A DNA stretch of 8,992 nucleotides from Nitrogeniibacter sp041600915 (GTDB taxonomy: Bacteria; Pseudomonadota; Gammaproteobacteria; Burkholderiales; Rhodocyclaceae). A model generated the notes under the pieces. It had not been told where the DNA came from, searched no databases, and worked only from the letters and a program-made list of their open reading frames with translations. Below are positions 1 to 7,357 of this stretch, piece after piece (the stretch's first letter is position 1; each line of letters begins with the position of its first letter). The position numbers were made by a program, and so were the translations under genes. The stretch lies in contig JBFIJC010000139.1 in NCBI GenBank assembly GCA_041600915.1, forward strand, positions 1-8,992, read 5' to 3'.

Positions 1-729
1 CAGGCGCTCAACACCGCGCTCGAGACACGCGTGCGCGAACGCACGGCCGAGCTCACGGTCGCCAATCAGGAACTGGAATCCTTCAGCTACTCGGTGTCTC
101 ACGACCTGAGCGCGCCGCTGCGGGGCATTGACGGCTTCTCGCGCATGCTCGAAGACGACTATCGCCCCCAGCTGGACGCAAACGCGCTGAACTACCTGGA
201 GCGGATTCGCGGCGCCACACACCGCATGCAACAACTCATCGACGATCTGCTCAAGCTTTCACGCGTCACACGCGACGAGATGCGCCGATCCGACTTCAAC
301 CTGGCCGCACTTGTCCGTGACATCGAAACAGAGCTTCGCCAGGAGCAGCCCGAACGTGCCGTGACGCTCACAGTGCCCGAGGACATCCCGGTCCATGGCG
401 ACCGAAATCTGCTGCGCATTGCCATGAGCAACCTTATTCGTAACGCATGGAAGTTTACGAGCCAGAACCCCGCCGCCGCACTTGAGATCGGCTGCTTGCA
501 GCAAGACGGCGAGACGGTGTATTTTGCCAAGGATAATGGCGCCGGCTTTGATATGCGTTATGCCGGCAAACTGTTTTGTGCTTTTCAGCGCCTGCATCGC
601 GAATCGGATTACCCGGGCACCGGCATTGGACTGGCCACAGTCAGCCGGATTATTCACCGCCACGGAGGCCGTGTCTGGGCTGATGCTCAGGTCGGCCGCG
701 GCGCCACATTTTTCTTTACTCTCGGCTGA
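1..729 (+). CDS. Sensor histidine kinase, C-terminal part (5' end outside window)
   Basis: Partial gene: the frame is open from base 1 and ends with TGA at 727-729, leaving 242 residues. What is visible is the transmitter module of a two-component kinase, which autophosphorylates on His and passes the phosphate to a receiver Asp. In this fragment a short coiled-coil-like lead (RVRERTAELTVANQELE) runs into the HisKA H-box FSYSVSHDLSAPLRG, with His34 as the phosphoacceptor. The HATPase_c domain follows, with N-box NLIRNAWKF near residue 144, G1 box DNGAGFD at 178-184 and G2 box GTGIGLA at 206-212. All ATP-binding boxes look intact. No membrane segment lies in the visible part. The H-box style resembles phytochrome-like and PAS-containing kinases, but the sensory domains are off the window, so the signal is unknown. 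The receiver gene 26 bases downstream is its probable partner. Confidence 0.93.
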   Translation, partial: QALNTALETRVRERTAELTVANQELESFSYSVSHDLSAPLRGIDGFSRMLEDDYRPQLDANALNYLERIRGATHRMQQLIDDLLKLSRVTRDEMRRSDFNLAALVRDIETELRQEQPERAVTLTVPEDIPVHGDRNLLRIAMSNLIRNAWKFTSQNPAAALEIGCLQQDGETVYFAKDNGAGFDMRYAGKLFCAFQRLHRESDYPGTGIGLATVSRIIHRHGGRVWADAQVGRGATFFFTLG

Positions 730-745
730 TTGATTTGCCGGGCTC

Positions 746-750
746 AGGAG
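746..750 (+). promoter_or_regulatory. Shine-Dalgarno site of the receiver gene
   Basis: AGGAG, five bases before the ATG at 756. It decides the start: the frame also opens at an upstream TTG (735), but that codon has no ribosome site and would add only seven residues unlike the family's usual N-terminus. Confidence 0.7.
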
Positions 751-755
751 TACGC

Positions 756-1214
756 ATGGCCACCGAGCGCCCTATTCTTCTCGTCGAGGACAACCCGGAC
801 GATGAAGCTCTTACCTTGCGGGCCTTCAGCAAAAACAAGATCCCCAACCCGGTCGTCGTTGCACGTGACGGGGTCGAGGCGCTGGACTATCTCTTTGGCA
901 CCGGCAGCCATGAGGGCAAGAAAAGCAATCCGGTGCCGGCGGTCATTCTGCTGGATCTGAAGTTGCCGCGCATTGATGGCCTCGAGGTGTTGCGCCGCAT
1001 ACGTGCCAACGAAGCAACGGCGCTGCTGCCGGTGGTGGTGCTCACCACGTCCAAAGAGCAGCAGGACATCACCGAAGCCTATCGCCTCGGGGCGAACAGC
1101 TACATTCGCAAACCCGTCGACTTCGAGCGTTTCATCCAGGCGGTGGGGCAGCTCGGCGTGTATTGGCTGTCGCTGAACGAGTCCTCAGAGCCGGCACCGG
1201 GCCCCGGCGCCTGA
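756..1214 (+). CDS. Single-domain response regulator, Rcp1/CheY-like
   Basis: A 152-residue stand-alone receiver with no output domain. The acidic pocket is in ILLVEDNPDDEA (Glu11, Asp12), the phosphoacceptor Asp67 in ILLDLKLPRIDG, the switch Thr97 in VVLTTS, and the conserved Lys119 in YIRKP. The long loop between beta 2 and beta 3 (DYLFGTGSHEGKKSNPVP) is typical of the Rcp1 group, the partners of phytochrome-like kinases. It should accept phosphate from the kinase encoded just upstream; as it lacks a DNA-binding domain, it probably acts by protein contact or phosphorelay. The ATG start is supported by AGGAG five bases upstream. The last dozen residues are Pro/Gly/Ala rich and look unstructured. 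The gene ends nine bases before a strong inverted repeat, facing the convergent isc cluster. Partner choice is inferred from adjacency only. Confidence 0.93.
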   Translation: MATERPILLVEDNPDDEALTLRAFSKNKIPNPVVVARDGVEALDYLFGTGSHEGKKSNPVPAVILLDLKLPRIDGLEVLRRIRANEATALLPVVVLTTSKEQQDITEAYRLGANSYIRKPVDFERFIQAVGQLGVYWLSLNESSEPAPGPGA

Positions 1215-1222
1215 TACCACAC

Positions 1223-1246
1223 CGAGGTCGCGCTCAGGCGACCTCG
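1223..1246. terminator. Inverted repeat between convergent genes, possible bidirectional terminator
   Basis: A perfect 9-bp stem, CGAGGTCGC (1223-1231) and GCGACCTCG (1238-1246), with a six-base loop GCTCAG. It sits exactly where the receiver gene and iscX converge, and the iscX stop codon lies in the loop. Neither strand has a clear T-run after the stem, so it is not a textbook intrinsic terminator; it could instead be a transcription block or an mRNA 3'-end stabiliser. Confidence 0.5.
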
Positions 1247-1428
1247 TCAATCCAGGCCTGCTGGATCCCCTCGAGAATCCGTTCGCCACAGCGGCTCGGG
1301 TCGTCATTGAACTCGGGCAGCGCCAGCACCCAGTTCATCAAATCGACGAAATTCACTTTGGTCGGATCAACGTCGGGATGAGCGTCCGACAACTGAATGG
1401 CGATCTCTTCGACTTCGGTCCATTTCAT
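1234..1428 (-). CDS. iscX: IscX, small acidic ISC accessory protein
   Basis: A 64-residue acidic protein, the usual size of IscX (E. coli 66). IscX binds IscS and iron and modulates desulfurase activity and cluster assembly, overlapping functionally with frataxin (CyaY). Family marks are the start MKWTEVEEIA, the motif DAHPDVDPTKVNFVDL, LPEFNDDP, and the C-terminal ILEGIQQAWIDE. The ATG overlaps the fdx stop by one base (TGATG), so translation is probably coupled; the frame stays open upstream inside fdx, but those codons encode nothing IscX-like. It is the last gene of the isc operon, its usual place in proteobacteria. Its final codons form one arm of the hairpin at 1223-1246. Confidence 0.95.
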   Translation of the reverse strand: MKWTEVEEIAIQLSDAHPDVDPTKVNFVDLMNWVLALPEFNDDPSRCGERILEGIQQAWIDEVA

Positions 1429-1769
1429 CAGTGCTTGCCCTCGCTGACCATGTTGATGGTGTATTTCGGAATCTCGACGGTCAGCGGGGTATCGCGCACC
1501 AGGGCCTGACAGGACAAGCGCGATGTCGGCTCCAGACCCCAGGCACGATCGAGCAGATCGTCTTCGAGCTCTTCGGCACCTTCGAGCGAGGCATAGCCCT
1601 CGCGCACAATCACGTGACAAGTCGTGCACGCACAGCTCTTTTCACAGGCGTGCTCGATGGCAATGCCGTTGGCGAGAAGGCTGTCACAAATCGACGTCCC
1701 CGGACTGGCCTCCAGCACGGCGCCATCGGGGCACAACTCCACATGCGGCAATACCACTATCTGCGTCAT
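1428..1769 (-). CDS. fdx: ISC-type 2Fe-2S ferredoxin
   Basis: A 113-residue adrenodoxin-type ferredoxin (E. coli Fdx 111). It supplies electrons for cluster building on IscU, probably by reducing IscS-bound sulfur or coupling 2Fe-2S units. The four ligands are Cys42, Cys48 and Cys51 in HACEKSCACTTCHV and Cys87 in RLSCQAL, numbered as in E. coli; the extra Cys46 of that loop is also kept. The acidic stretch EGAEELEDDLLD at 63-74 matches the partner-binding surface of this family. The start ATG lies one base after the hscA stop and the end overlaps iscX by one base, so the three genes are tightly linked. Cytoplasmic, with no signal peptide. Confidence 0.97.
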   Translation of the reverse strand: MTQIVVLPHVELCPDGAVLEASPGTSICDSLLANGIAIEHACEKSCACTTCHVIVREGYASLEGAEELEDDLLDRAWGLEPTSRLSCQALVRDTPLTVEIPKYTINMVSEGKH

Positions 1770-1770
1770 C

Positions 1771-3639
1771 TCAAACCTTCAATTCATTGATCTTGTGACC
1801 GGCCAATGCCGATCGAATGCTTTTGTCCATGCGTCGCGCGGCAAACGCGTCAGTCTGTCGGCTCAAACCGTCCAGGGCCTTGCGAAGCGCATTGGCATCG
1901 GTCTCAGCAACCGCCTGGCGCAGCGCTTCCATGGCCGCGTCGATGCCTGCACGCTCCTGCGCGTCGAGCAAGACGCCATCGGCCAGCAGGGCTTGTTGCA
2001 CGGCCTCAAGCAGGCGCTCGCCTTCGACCTGCAATTCGCGAACCGCGCGGGCCTTGGCATCTTCGCCTGCGTTTTCAAAACCGGCCTTGAGCATGTCGGC
2101 AATCTCGTCGTCAGCCAGTCCGTAGGACGGTTTGACCACGACCTGCGCCTCGACGCCCGATGACATCTCACGCGCGGTCACAGCCAGCAAGCCATCGGCA
2201 TCGACCTGATAGCTCACCCGAATGCGTGCCGCCCCCGCGGTCATGGGCGGAATGCCGCGGAGCTCGAAGCGTGCCAGTGAACGACAGTTTGACACCAACT
2301 CCCGCTCGCCCTGCACCACATGAATGGCCATGGCAGTCTGACCATCCTTGAAGGTGGTGAACTCCTGCGCTTTGGCGATCGGAATCGTCGAATTGCGCGG
2401 CACGATCTTCTCGACCAGACCGCCCATGGTTTCGATGCCGAGCGACAGCGGAATCACATCGAGCAGCAGCCAGTCATCGTCGGCCGTGCGATTGCCGGCC
2501 AGCACATTGGCCTGCATGGCCGCACCGAGCGCCACGACTTTGTCGGGATCAAGATTGGTCAACGGTGACTGACCGAAGAACTCGCCCACGGCCTGCTGCA
2601 GGTGCAGCATGCGGGTCGCGCCGCCGACCATCACCACCCCTTTAACCTCGTCAACTGACAGATCGGCATCGCGCAAGGCTTTGCGCACCGGCGCCAGCGT
2701 TTTATTGACCAGGGTGCGGGTGATGTCGACAAAGGTTTCGCGTGTGAGCGTCAGGTCGACCTCGTCGCCGGTACTCAAGGTGACGCGAATCTGCGCTTCT
2801 TCATCGCTGCTCAGACGCTCCTTGGCACGACGGGCCAGCGACTGAAGGCGTCGTGCGTCGCTGTCCGACACCGGCGCAACACCCGACTGGTCAAGAATCC
2901 AGCAAAACACCCGATGGTCGAAGTCGTCGCCGCCCAGAGAAGCATCGCCGTTGGTGGCCATCACTTCGAAGACGCCACGCAACAGCTTGAGGATGGAGAT
3001 GTCAAAAGTGCCACCGCCCAGGTCATAGATGGCGTACACGCCTTCCGAGGCGTTCTCCAGACCATAAGCCACTGCGGCCGCAGTCGGCTCGTTGAGCAGT
3101 CGCAACACGTCCAGACCGGCCAGACGTGCAGCGTCCTTGGTGGCCTGGCGCTGAGCGTCGTCGAAATAGGCCGGCACGGTAATCACCGCGCCAACCAGGG
3201 GGCCGCCGAGACTCGCTTCGGCGCGCTCGCGAAGATTCTTCAGGATCTCGGCAGAGACCTCGACCGGGGTTTTGACGCCGGCCGCCGTGCGGAATCGCAG
3301 CATGCCTTCGGTATCGACAAAGTCATAAGGCATCGATTCGATGTGGGTCACATCCTTGACGCCCCGACCCATGAATCGCTTGACCGACACCAGTGTATTG
3401 CGCGGGTCATCCACCTGAAACGACTGGGCGTTACGCCCCACCATCGCTGCGCCGCCGCGCGGATAGTGCACCACCGAAGGCAGCATCGAGCGGCCTTCCG
3501 CATCATTCAGGCACCCGGCGATGCCGTTGCGCACTGAAGCAACCAAGGAATTGGTCGTCCCAAGATCAATCCCGACCGCCAGGCGATGCTCATGCGGCGC
3601 CGTCGTTTCCCCGGGTTCTTGTAGTTGTAACAAAGCCAT
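1771..3639 (-). CDS. hscA: HscA, Fe-S assembly Hsp70 chaperone
   Basis: A 622-residue specialised Hsp70 (E. coli HscA 616). With HscB it binds the LPPVK loop of IscU and uses ATP to promote cluster transfer to acceptor proteins. The nucleotide-binding domain shows phosphate loop 1 IDLGTTNSLVA (24-34), VPAYFDDAQRQATKDAA (155-171), LNEPTAAAVAYGL (182-194), phosphate loop 2 DLGGGTFDIS (206-215) and VMVGGATRM (336-344). The interdomain linker is LLLDVIPLSLG (391-401), followed by the beta-sandwich substrate domain and a helical lid ending in KINELKV. The N-terminus carries about 18 residues before the first strand, as in other HscA proteins. The ATG overlaps the hscB stop by one base (TGATG), suggesting translational coupling and matched production of the two partners. 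Confidence 0.98.
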   Translation of the reverse strand: MALLQLQEPGETTAPHEHRLAVGIDLGTTNSLVASVRNGIAGCLNDAEGRSMLPSVVHYPRGGAAMVGRNAQSFQVDDPRNTLVSVKRFMGRGVKDVTHIESMPYDFVDTEGMLRFRTAAGVKTPVEVSAEILKNLRERAEASLGGPLVGAVITVPAYFDDAQRQATKDAARLAGLDVLRLLNEPTAAAVAYGLENASEGVYAIYDLGGGTFDISILKLLRGVFEVMATNGDASLGGDDFDHRVFCWILDQSGVAPVSDSDARRLQSLARRAKERLSSDEEAQIRVTLSTGDEVDLTLTRETFVDITRTLVNKTLAPVRKALRDADLSVDEVKGVVMVGGATRMLHLQQAVGEFFGQSPLTNLDPDKVVALGAAMQANVLAGNRTADDDWLLLDVIPLSLGIETMGGLVEKIVPRNSTIPIAKAQEFTTFKDGQTAMAIHVVQGERELVSNCRSLARFELRGIPPMTAGAARIRVSYQVDADGLLAVTAREMSSGVEAQVVVKPSYGLADDEIADMLKAGFENAGEDAKARAVRELQVEGERLLEAVQQALLADGVLLDAQERAGIDAAMEALRQAVAETDANALRKALDGLSRQTDAFAARRMDKSIRSALAGHKINELKV

Positions 3640-4169
3640 CAGTCTTCCAGCGCTTCGAGCGCATCGTCGATTTCTATCTGGAGTTTTTCGATGAACATCA
3701 AGCGGCGCACGGTATCGGCGGCCAGTTCGGCGTCGGTCACGTCGTCAGCGAGCTGTCCCGACAAGCTCTGATGGAGCGCGTGCTCATGCTGATCGAGACG
3801 CTGACGCATGTGCTCCAGATCGGTAACATCGCCGCCCTCGCGCGCCTCTTCAACCCCCTCGCGCCACTCCATCTGTTCCATCAGAAAGGCGGGCGCCATG
3901 GCGGTGTTGGTCTCGATGCCGGCATCAACGCCACGCAGCGTCAGCAAATAGCGCGCCCGCAAAAGCGGCTTGCGCAAGGTCCGGTAGGCTTCGTTGACGT
4001 GCGTCGCCCACTGCATCGAGACGCGCTTTTCGGCGTCCGAGCGGTGGGCGTGGCGGTCGGGGTGGACCTGCGCCTGGCAGTCGCGATACGCCTGCTCCAG
4101 GCGTTCCTTGTCGATATCAAAGCCTTTCGGCAAACCAAACAGCGCGAAAAAATCTTGCTGAAGATCCAT
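3639..4169 (-). CDS. hscB: HscB, J-domain co-chaperone
   Basis: A 176-residue co-chaperone (E. coli HscB 171). It brings IscU to HscA and stimulates HscA ATPase. The N-terminal J domain (about residues 4-75) begins DFFALFGLPKGFDID and contains the essential HPD triad at 36-38 in QVHPDRH; VNEAYRTLRKPLLRARYLL (58-76) is the usual end of the J domain. The C-terminal three-helix domain (about 90-176) has AFLMEQMEWRE, part of the IscU-binding surface in the family. The start ATG is 22 bases after the iscA stop. The only ribosome-site-like sequence is GAGG about 11 bases upstream, so initiation may be weak or partly coupled to iscA. The 3' end overlaps hscA. Confidence 0.97.
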   Translation of the reverse strand: MDLQQDFFALFGLPKGFDIDKERLEQAYRDCQAQVHPDRHAHRSDAEKRVSMQWATHVNEAYRTLRKPLLRARYLLTLRGVDAGIETNTAMAPAFLMEQMEWREGVEEAREGGDVTDLEHMRQRLDQHEHALHQSLSGQLADDVTDAELAADTVRRLMFIEKLQIEIDDALEALED

Positions 4170-4191
4170 CAGTCAGACGCCTCAGCAAAAA

Positions 4192-4515
4192 TCAGACATT
4201 AAAACTCTCGCCGCACCCGCACTCATCCTTGACGTTGGGGTTCTTGAACTTGAACCCCTCATTGAGCCCTTCACGCACAAAGTCGAGCTCGGTGCCGTCC
4301 ATGTACGGCAGGCTCTTCGGGTCGACCAGCACCTTCACCCCGCGACATTCGAAAATGATGTCTTCGGGCGCAGCCTCGTCGGCAAATTCCAGCTTGTACG
4401 CCATGCCGGAGCAGCCCGAGGTTTTGACGCCCAGACGGATGCCGACACCCTTGCCACGTTTTTCGATGAAGCGCGCCACGTGATCCGCTGCGCGCTCAGA
4501 CAGAGTGATTGCCAT
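4192..4515 (-). CDS. iscA: IscA, A-type Fe-S carrier
   Basis: A 107-residue A-type carrier, the same length as E. coli IscA. It receives or holds Fe-S clusters or iron and hands them to apoproteins. The three ligands of the family are at identical positions: Cys35 in TSGCSGMAY, and Cys99 and Cys101 in DECGCGESF; the protein ends FNV. Its place between iscU and hscB favours IscA over ErpA or SufA. The start ATG has a good AAGGAG seven bases upstream that overlaps the iscU stop codon. Cytoplasmic. Confidence 0.97.
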   Translation of the reverse strand: MAITLSERAADHVARFIEKRGKGVGIRLGVKTSGCSGMAYKLEFADEAAPEDIIFECRGVKVLVDPKSLPYMDGTELDFVREGLNEGFKFKNPNVKDECGCGESFNV

Positions 4516-4526
4516 CGACCGACTCC

Positions 4527-4919
4527 TTATTCGCCTTTTGCTTCCTGGTGCTTGCGATAGTCCGCAACAGCGGCCTTGATCGCATCTTCAGCCAGGATTG
4601 AGCAGTGAATTTTGACCGGCGGCAGTGCCAGCTCTTCGGCAATTGCCGTGTTCTTGATGTCCAGCGCCTCGTCGAGCGACTTGCCCTTGACCCACTCGGT
4701 CACCAGCGAGCTGGACGCAATGGCCGAGCCACAGCCGTAGGTCTTGAACTTCGCGTCTTCGATCACGCCCTGACCATTGACCTTGATCTGCAGCTTCATC
4801 ACGTCGCCACAGGCCGGTGCGCCGACCATGCCCGTACCCACGCCGGCTTCATCCTTGCCGAAGGCGCCGACGTTGCGCGGGTTTTCGTAGTGATCCAGTA
4901 CTTTTTCGCTATAAGCCAT
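4527..4919 (-). CDS. iscU: IscU, Fe-S cluster scaffold
   Basis: A 130-residue scaffold on which 2Fe-2S and 4Fe-4S clusters are built from IscS-derived sulfur and iron. Conserved residues fall at E. coli numbers: Cys37 and Asp39 in APACGDVMKL, Cys63 in YGCGSAIASSS, His105 and Cys106 in KIHCSILAED. The HscA recognition motif LPPVK is at 99-103. All catalytic features of a functional scaffold are therefore present; it is the short IscU form, not the long NifU with extra domains. The start ATG has AGGAG eight bases upstream, 19 bases after the iscS stop. It works directly with IscS, HscA/HscB, Fdx and IscX encoded in the same operon. Confidence 0.98.
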   Translation of the reverse strand: MAYSEKVLDHYENPRNVGAFGKDEAGVGTGMVGAPACGDVMKLQIKVNGQGVIEDAKFKTYGCGSAIASSSLVTEWVKGKSLDEALDIKNTAIAEELALPPVKIHCSILAEDAIKAAVADYRKHQEAKGE

Positions 4920-4938
4920 GTTCTATTCTCCTGTCAGC

Positions 4939-6150
4939 TCAGTGGGCAGCCCACTGCACGGTATTCAGATCCACGCCTTCCTGCACCATCTCCCACAAGG
5001 GCGACAGTTCGCGCAGCTTGCTGATCTTCCGGTGCAACAGGTCAATGGTGTAATCCACTTCTTCTTCGGTGGTGAAACGGCCGATCGAGAACCGGATCGA
5101 GCTGTGTGCCAGCTCGTCGTTCCGACCCAGGGCGCGCAACACATATGAAGGCTCCAGGCTGGCCGAAGTACAGGCCGAACCGCTCGACACCGCCACATCC
5201 TTGATCGCCATGATCAGCGACTCGCCTTCGACATAAGCGAAGGAAATATTGAGGTTGTGCGGCACACGATGGGTGATGTCGCCGTTCACATAGGTCGCTT
5301 CGATATCGGTCAGGCCGTTCATGAGCTTGTCGCGCAGCAGACCAATGCGCACATTCTCGGTCGCCATCTCTTCGCGCGCCAGACGGAAGGCCACGCCCAT
5401 GCCGACGATCTGATGTGCCGCCAGCGTGCCCGAGCGCATGCCGCGCTCGTGGCCACCGCCGTGCATCTGCGCAATCAGGCGCACCCGCGGCTTGCGACGC
5501 ACATACAGCGCGCCGATGCCTTTGGGGCCATAGGTCTTGTGCGCCGAGAAGGACATCAGATCGACCTTCAGCTTCTGCAGATCGATCTCGACCTTGCCGG
5601 TTGCCTGCGCCGCATCCACATGGAAGATGATGCCGCGCTCACGGCAGATCTCGCCGATCTCTTCGATCGGCTGAACCACGCCAACTTCGTTATTGACCAT
5701 CATCACCGACACCACGGTGGTGTCGTCACGCAGCGCGGCACGGAAAGCATCCAGATTCAGCAAGCCGTCTTCCTGAACGTCGAGATAGGTCACCTCGAAG
5801 CCCTGGCGCTCGAGCTCACGGCAGGTATCCAGCACCGCCTTGTGCTCGGTCTTGAGCGTAATGATGTGCTTACCCTTACTCTGGTAGAACTGGGCCGCGC
5901 CCTTGATCGCCAGGTTGTCGGACTCGGTCGCGCCGGAGGTCCACACGATTTCTTTCGGGTCGGCATTGACCAGCGCCGCCACGTCGGCACGCGCCAGCTC
6001 AACCGCTTTTTCGGCCTCCCAGCCGTAAGCATGCGACCGGCTTGCGGGGTTGCCAAAATGCTCGCTCAGATACGGGATCATCGCCTCGACCACGCGGGGG
6101 TCGATCGGCGTGGTTGCCGAATAATCGAGATAAATCGGGAACTTCAACAT
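4939..6150 (-). CDS. iscS: IscS, housekeeping cysteine desulfurase
   Basis: A 403-residue PLP enzyme (E. coli IscS 404) that converts cysteine to alanine and a protein-bound persulfide. It feeds IscU and normally also tRNA thiolation and cofactor pathways. PLP-site residues are visible: His103 in KTEHKAVLD, Asp179 and Gln182 in HVDAAQATGK, and Lys205, the Schiff-base lysine, in SAHKTYGPKG. The catalytic Cys327 lies in the flexible loop SSGSACTSASLEPS, typical of group I desulfurases. The C-terminal tail SPLWEMVQEGVDLN...QWAAH matches the region that docks IscU in E. coli. The start ATG is preceded by GGAG seven bases upstream. It lies 47 bases after another desulfurase gene, which is unusual for an isc operon. 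Confidence 0.98.
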   Translation of the reverse strand: MLKFPIYLDYSATTPIDPRVVEAMIPYLSEHFGNPASRSHAYGWEAEKAVELARADVAALVNADPKEIVWTSGATESDNLAIKGAAQFYQSKGKHIITLKTEHKAVLDTCRELERQGFEVTYLDVQEDGLLNLDAFRAALRDDTTVVSVMMVNNEVGVVQPIEEIGEICRERGIIFHVDAAQATGKVEIDLQKLKVDLMSFSAHKTYGPKGIGALYVRRKPRVRLIAQMHGGGHERGMRSGTLAAHQIVGMGVAFRLAREEMATENVRIGLLRDKLMNGLTDIEATYVNGDITHRVPHNLNISFAYVEGESLIMAIKDVAVSSGSACTSASLEPSYVLRALGRNDELAHSSIRFSIGRFTTEEEVDYTIDLLHRKISKLRELSPLWEMVQEGVDLNTVQWAAH

Positions 6151-6197
6151 TCACTCTCTCCGTCCGGGCCATCGCAGCCCACTCGTTTTCTGTTCAA

Positions 6198-7346
6198 TCA
6201 GTTCGCCATGGCCGTGAGGCCACGCAATGTGTTCAATTCTTCCGACAAGGCACCGACAAAACGGTCTACCTCGTCCATCGTTGTTGCCCGGCCCACACTG
6301 ACGCGAATCGCGCCGCGCGCCAGTTCGGGTGCCACGCCCATCGCCAGCAGCGTCTTCGATGGCTCGGGATTCGCGCTGGAGCACGCCGAGCCGCTCGCAC
6401 ACGCAAAGCCCGCCCGATCCAGCTTGCCGACCAGGGTCTCACCGTCGACGCCCGCAAAGGCGAAAAAGCTGGTCCCGGCCAAGCGCGCTGCGCCTGACGA
6501 AAATATCGTTGCGCCGAGGCCACCAAGCCCTTGCTCAAGGCGCTCCTTGAGTTGGACCAAGCGCGACGCGTCGGCCACGCGCCGTGATTCTGCCAGTTCA
6601 CAGGCCAGACCAAAACCCACAATTGCAGCAAGGTTTTCGGTTCCGGAGCGCAAACCACGCTCCTGACCACCGCCATCGATCAAGGGCGCAAGCTCAACAC
6701 GCTTGTCCACGACCAGCGCGCCCACGCCAATCGGGCCATAAATCTTGTGTGCCGACACGGTCAGCGCATTCACGCCGAGGGCACGAAAATCGACCGGCAC
6801 CTTACCCAGCGCCTGCACCGCATCGGTATGAATGCGGGCACCTTGCGCGCGTGCCATGGCGGCCAGGGATTCAATCTCCTGAAGCACGCCGGTTTCATTG
6901 TTGGCCAGCATGATCGACACCAGCTGCGGCTTTGCCGACAGTTTCTCGGCAAAGTCGGTCGCGTCAATGAGGCCCTGTGCATCAACGCCAATCTCGTCAA
7001 ACGCCCAACCCTGCTTCACCAAACGCCGCGCCGATTCCCGCACACACGGATGCTCGATGGCGCTCACTGCCACGCGGCCGGGCTTCAACATGGCGGCCGC
7101 GCCCTTGAGAAACAGATTGTTCGCCTCCGACCCGCCGCTGGTGAAAACCACCTCCGTCGGATGTGCGCCAAGCACCGAAGCGACTTGCGCACGCGCCGTA
7201 TCGATCGCGGCACGGGCATGGCGACCATACTCGTGACGGCTCGATGCATTGCCAAAACGCGCGCCGAGGTAAGGCAGCATCGCTTCACGCACCTGCGAAT
7301 CAAGCGGCGTCGTCGCGTTGTGATCGAGGTAAACTGGGGCAAACAT
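6198..7346 (-). CDS. Second cysteine desulfurase, NifS/IscS-like
   Basis: A 382-residue group I cysteine desulfurase, paralogous to the IscS encoded just downstream. It should release sulfur from cysteine as an enzyme persulfide with PLP. The active site looks complete: VYLDHNATTPLD at the N-terminus, His99 in AIEHPCV, Asp175 and Gln178 in IHTDAVQALGK, the PLP lysine Lys201 in SAHKIYGP, and catalytic Cys322 in ASGSACSSANPEPS. It ends soon after the last strand and lacks the IscU-docking tail seen in IscS, so its sulfur acceptor may differ. The ATG at 7346 is preferred over the in-frame TTG at 7355; neither has a good ribosome site, and translation is probably coupled to iscR, whose stop is 11 bases upstream. 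Whether it serves IscU, nitrogenase-type proteins or thiolation cannot be told from sequence. Confidence 0.93.
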   Translation of the reverse strand: MFAPVYLDHNATTPLDSQVREAMLPYLGARFGNASSRHEYGRHARAAIDTARAQVASVLGAHPTEVVFTSGGSEANNLFLKGAAAMLKPGRVAVSAIEHPCVRESARRLVKQGWAFDEIGVDAQGLIDATDFAEKLSAKPQLVSIMLANNETGVLQEIESLAAMARAQGARIHTDAVQALGKVPVDFRALGVNALTVSAHKIYGPIGVGALVVDKRVELAPLIDGGGQERGLRSGTENLAAIVGFGLACELAESRRVADASRLVQLKERLEQGLGGLGATIFSSGAARLAGTSFFAFAGVDGETLVGKLDRAGFACASGSACSSANPEPSKTLLAMGVAPELARGAIRVSVGRATTMDEVDRFVGALSEELNTLRGLTAMAN

Positions 7347-7357
7347 GGGCTGCAAAC

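Noticed and set aside
1429..1629. N-terminal extension of iscX to 131 residues
   Set aside because: The added residues are an out-of-frame reading of fdx, rich in Arg and Ser. The ATG overlapping the fdx stop gives the normal family length.
3393..4202. 269-codon plus-strand frame opposite hscB and the hscA start
   Set aside because: Antisense to two conserved genes, with low-complexity composition and no domain seen.
6151..6197. Possible hairpin between the second desulfurase and iscS (GGGC and GCCC around seven bases)
   Set aside because: Only four base pairs with no T-run; too weak to call a terminator or processing site.
5257..6666. 469-codon open frame on the plus strand, antisense to iscS and the second desulfurase
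   Set aside because: It lies opposite two genes with clear active-site motifs, its translation (His, Arg and Ala rich) has no recognisable domain, and GC-rich coding DNA commonly gives long antisense frames.
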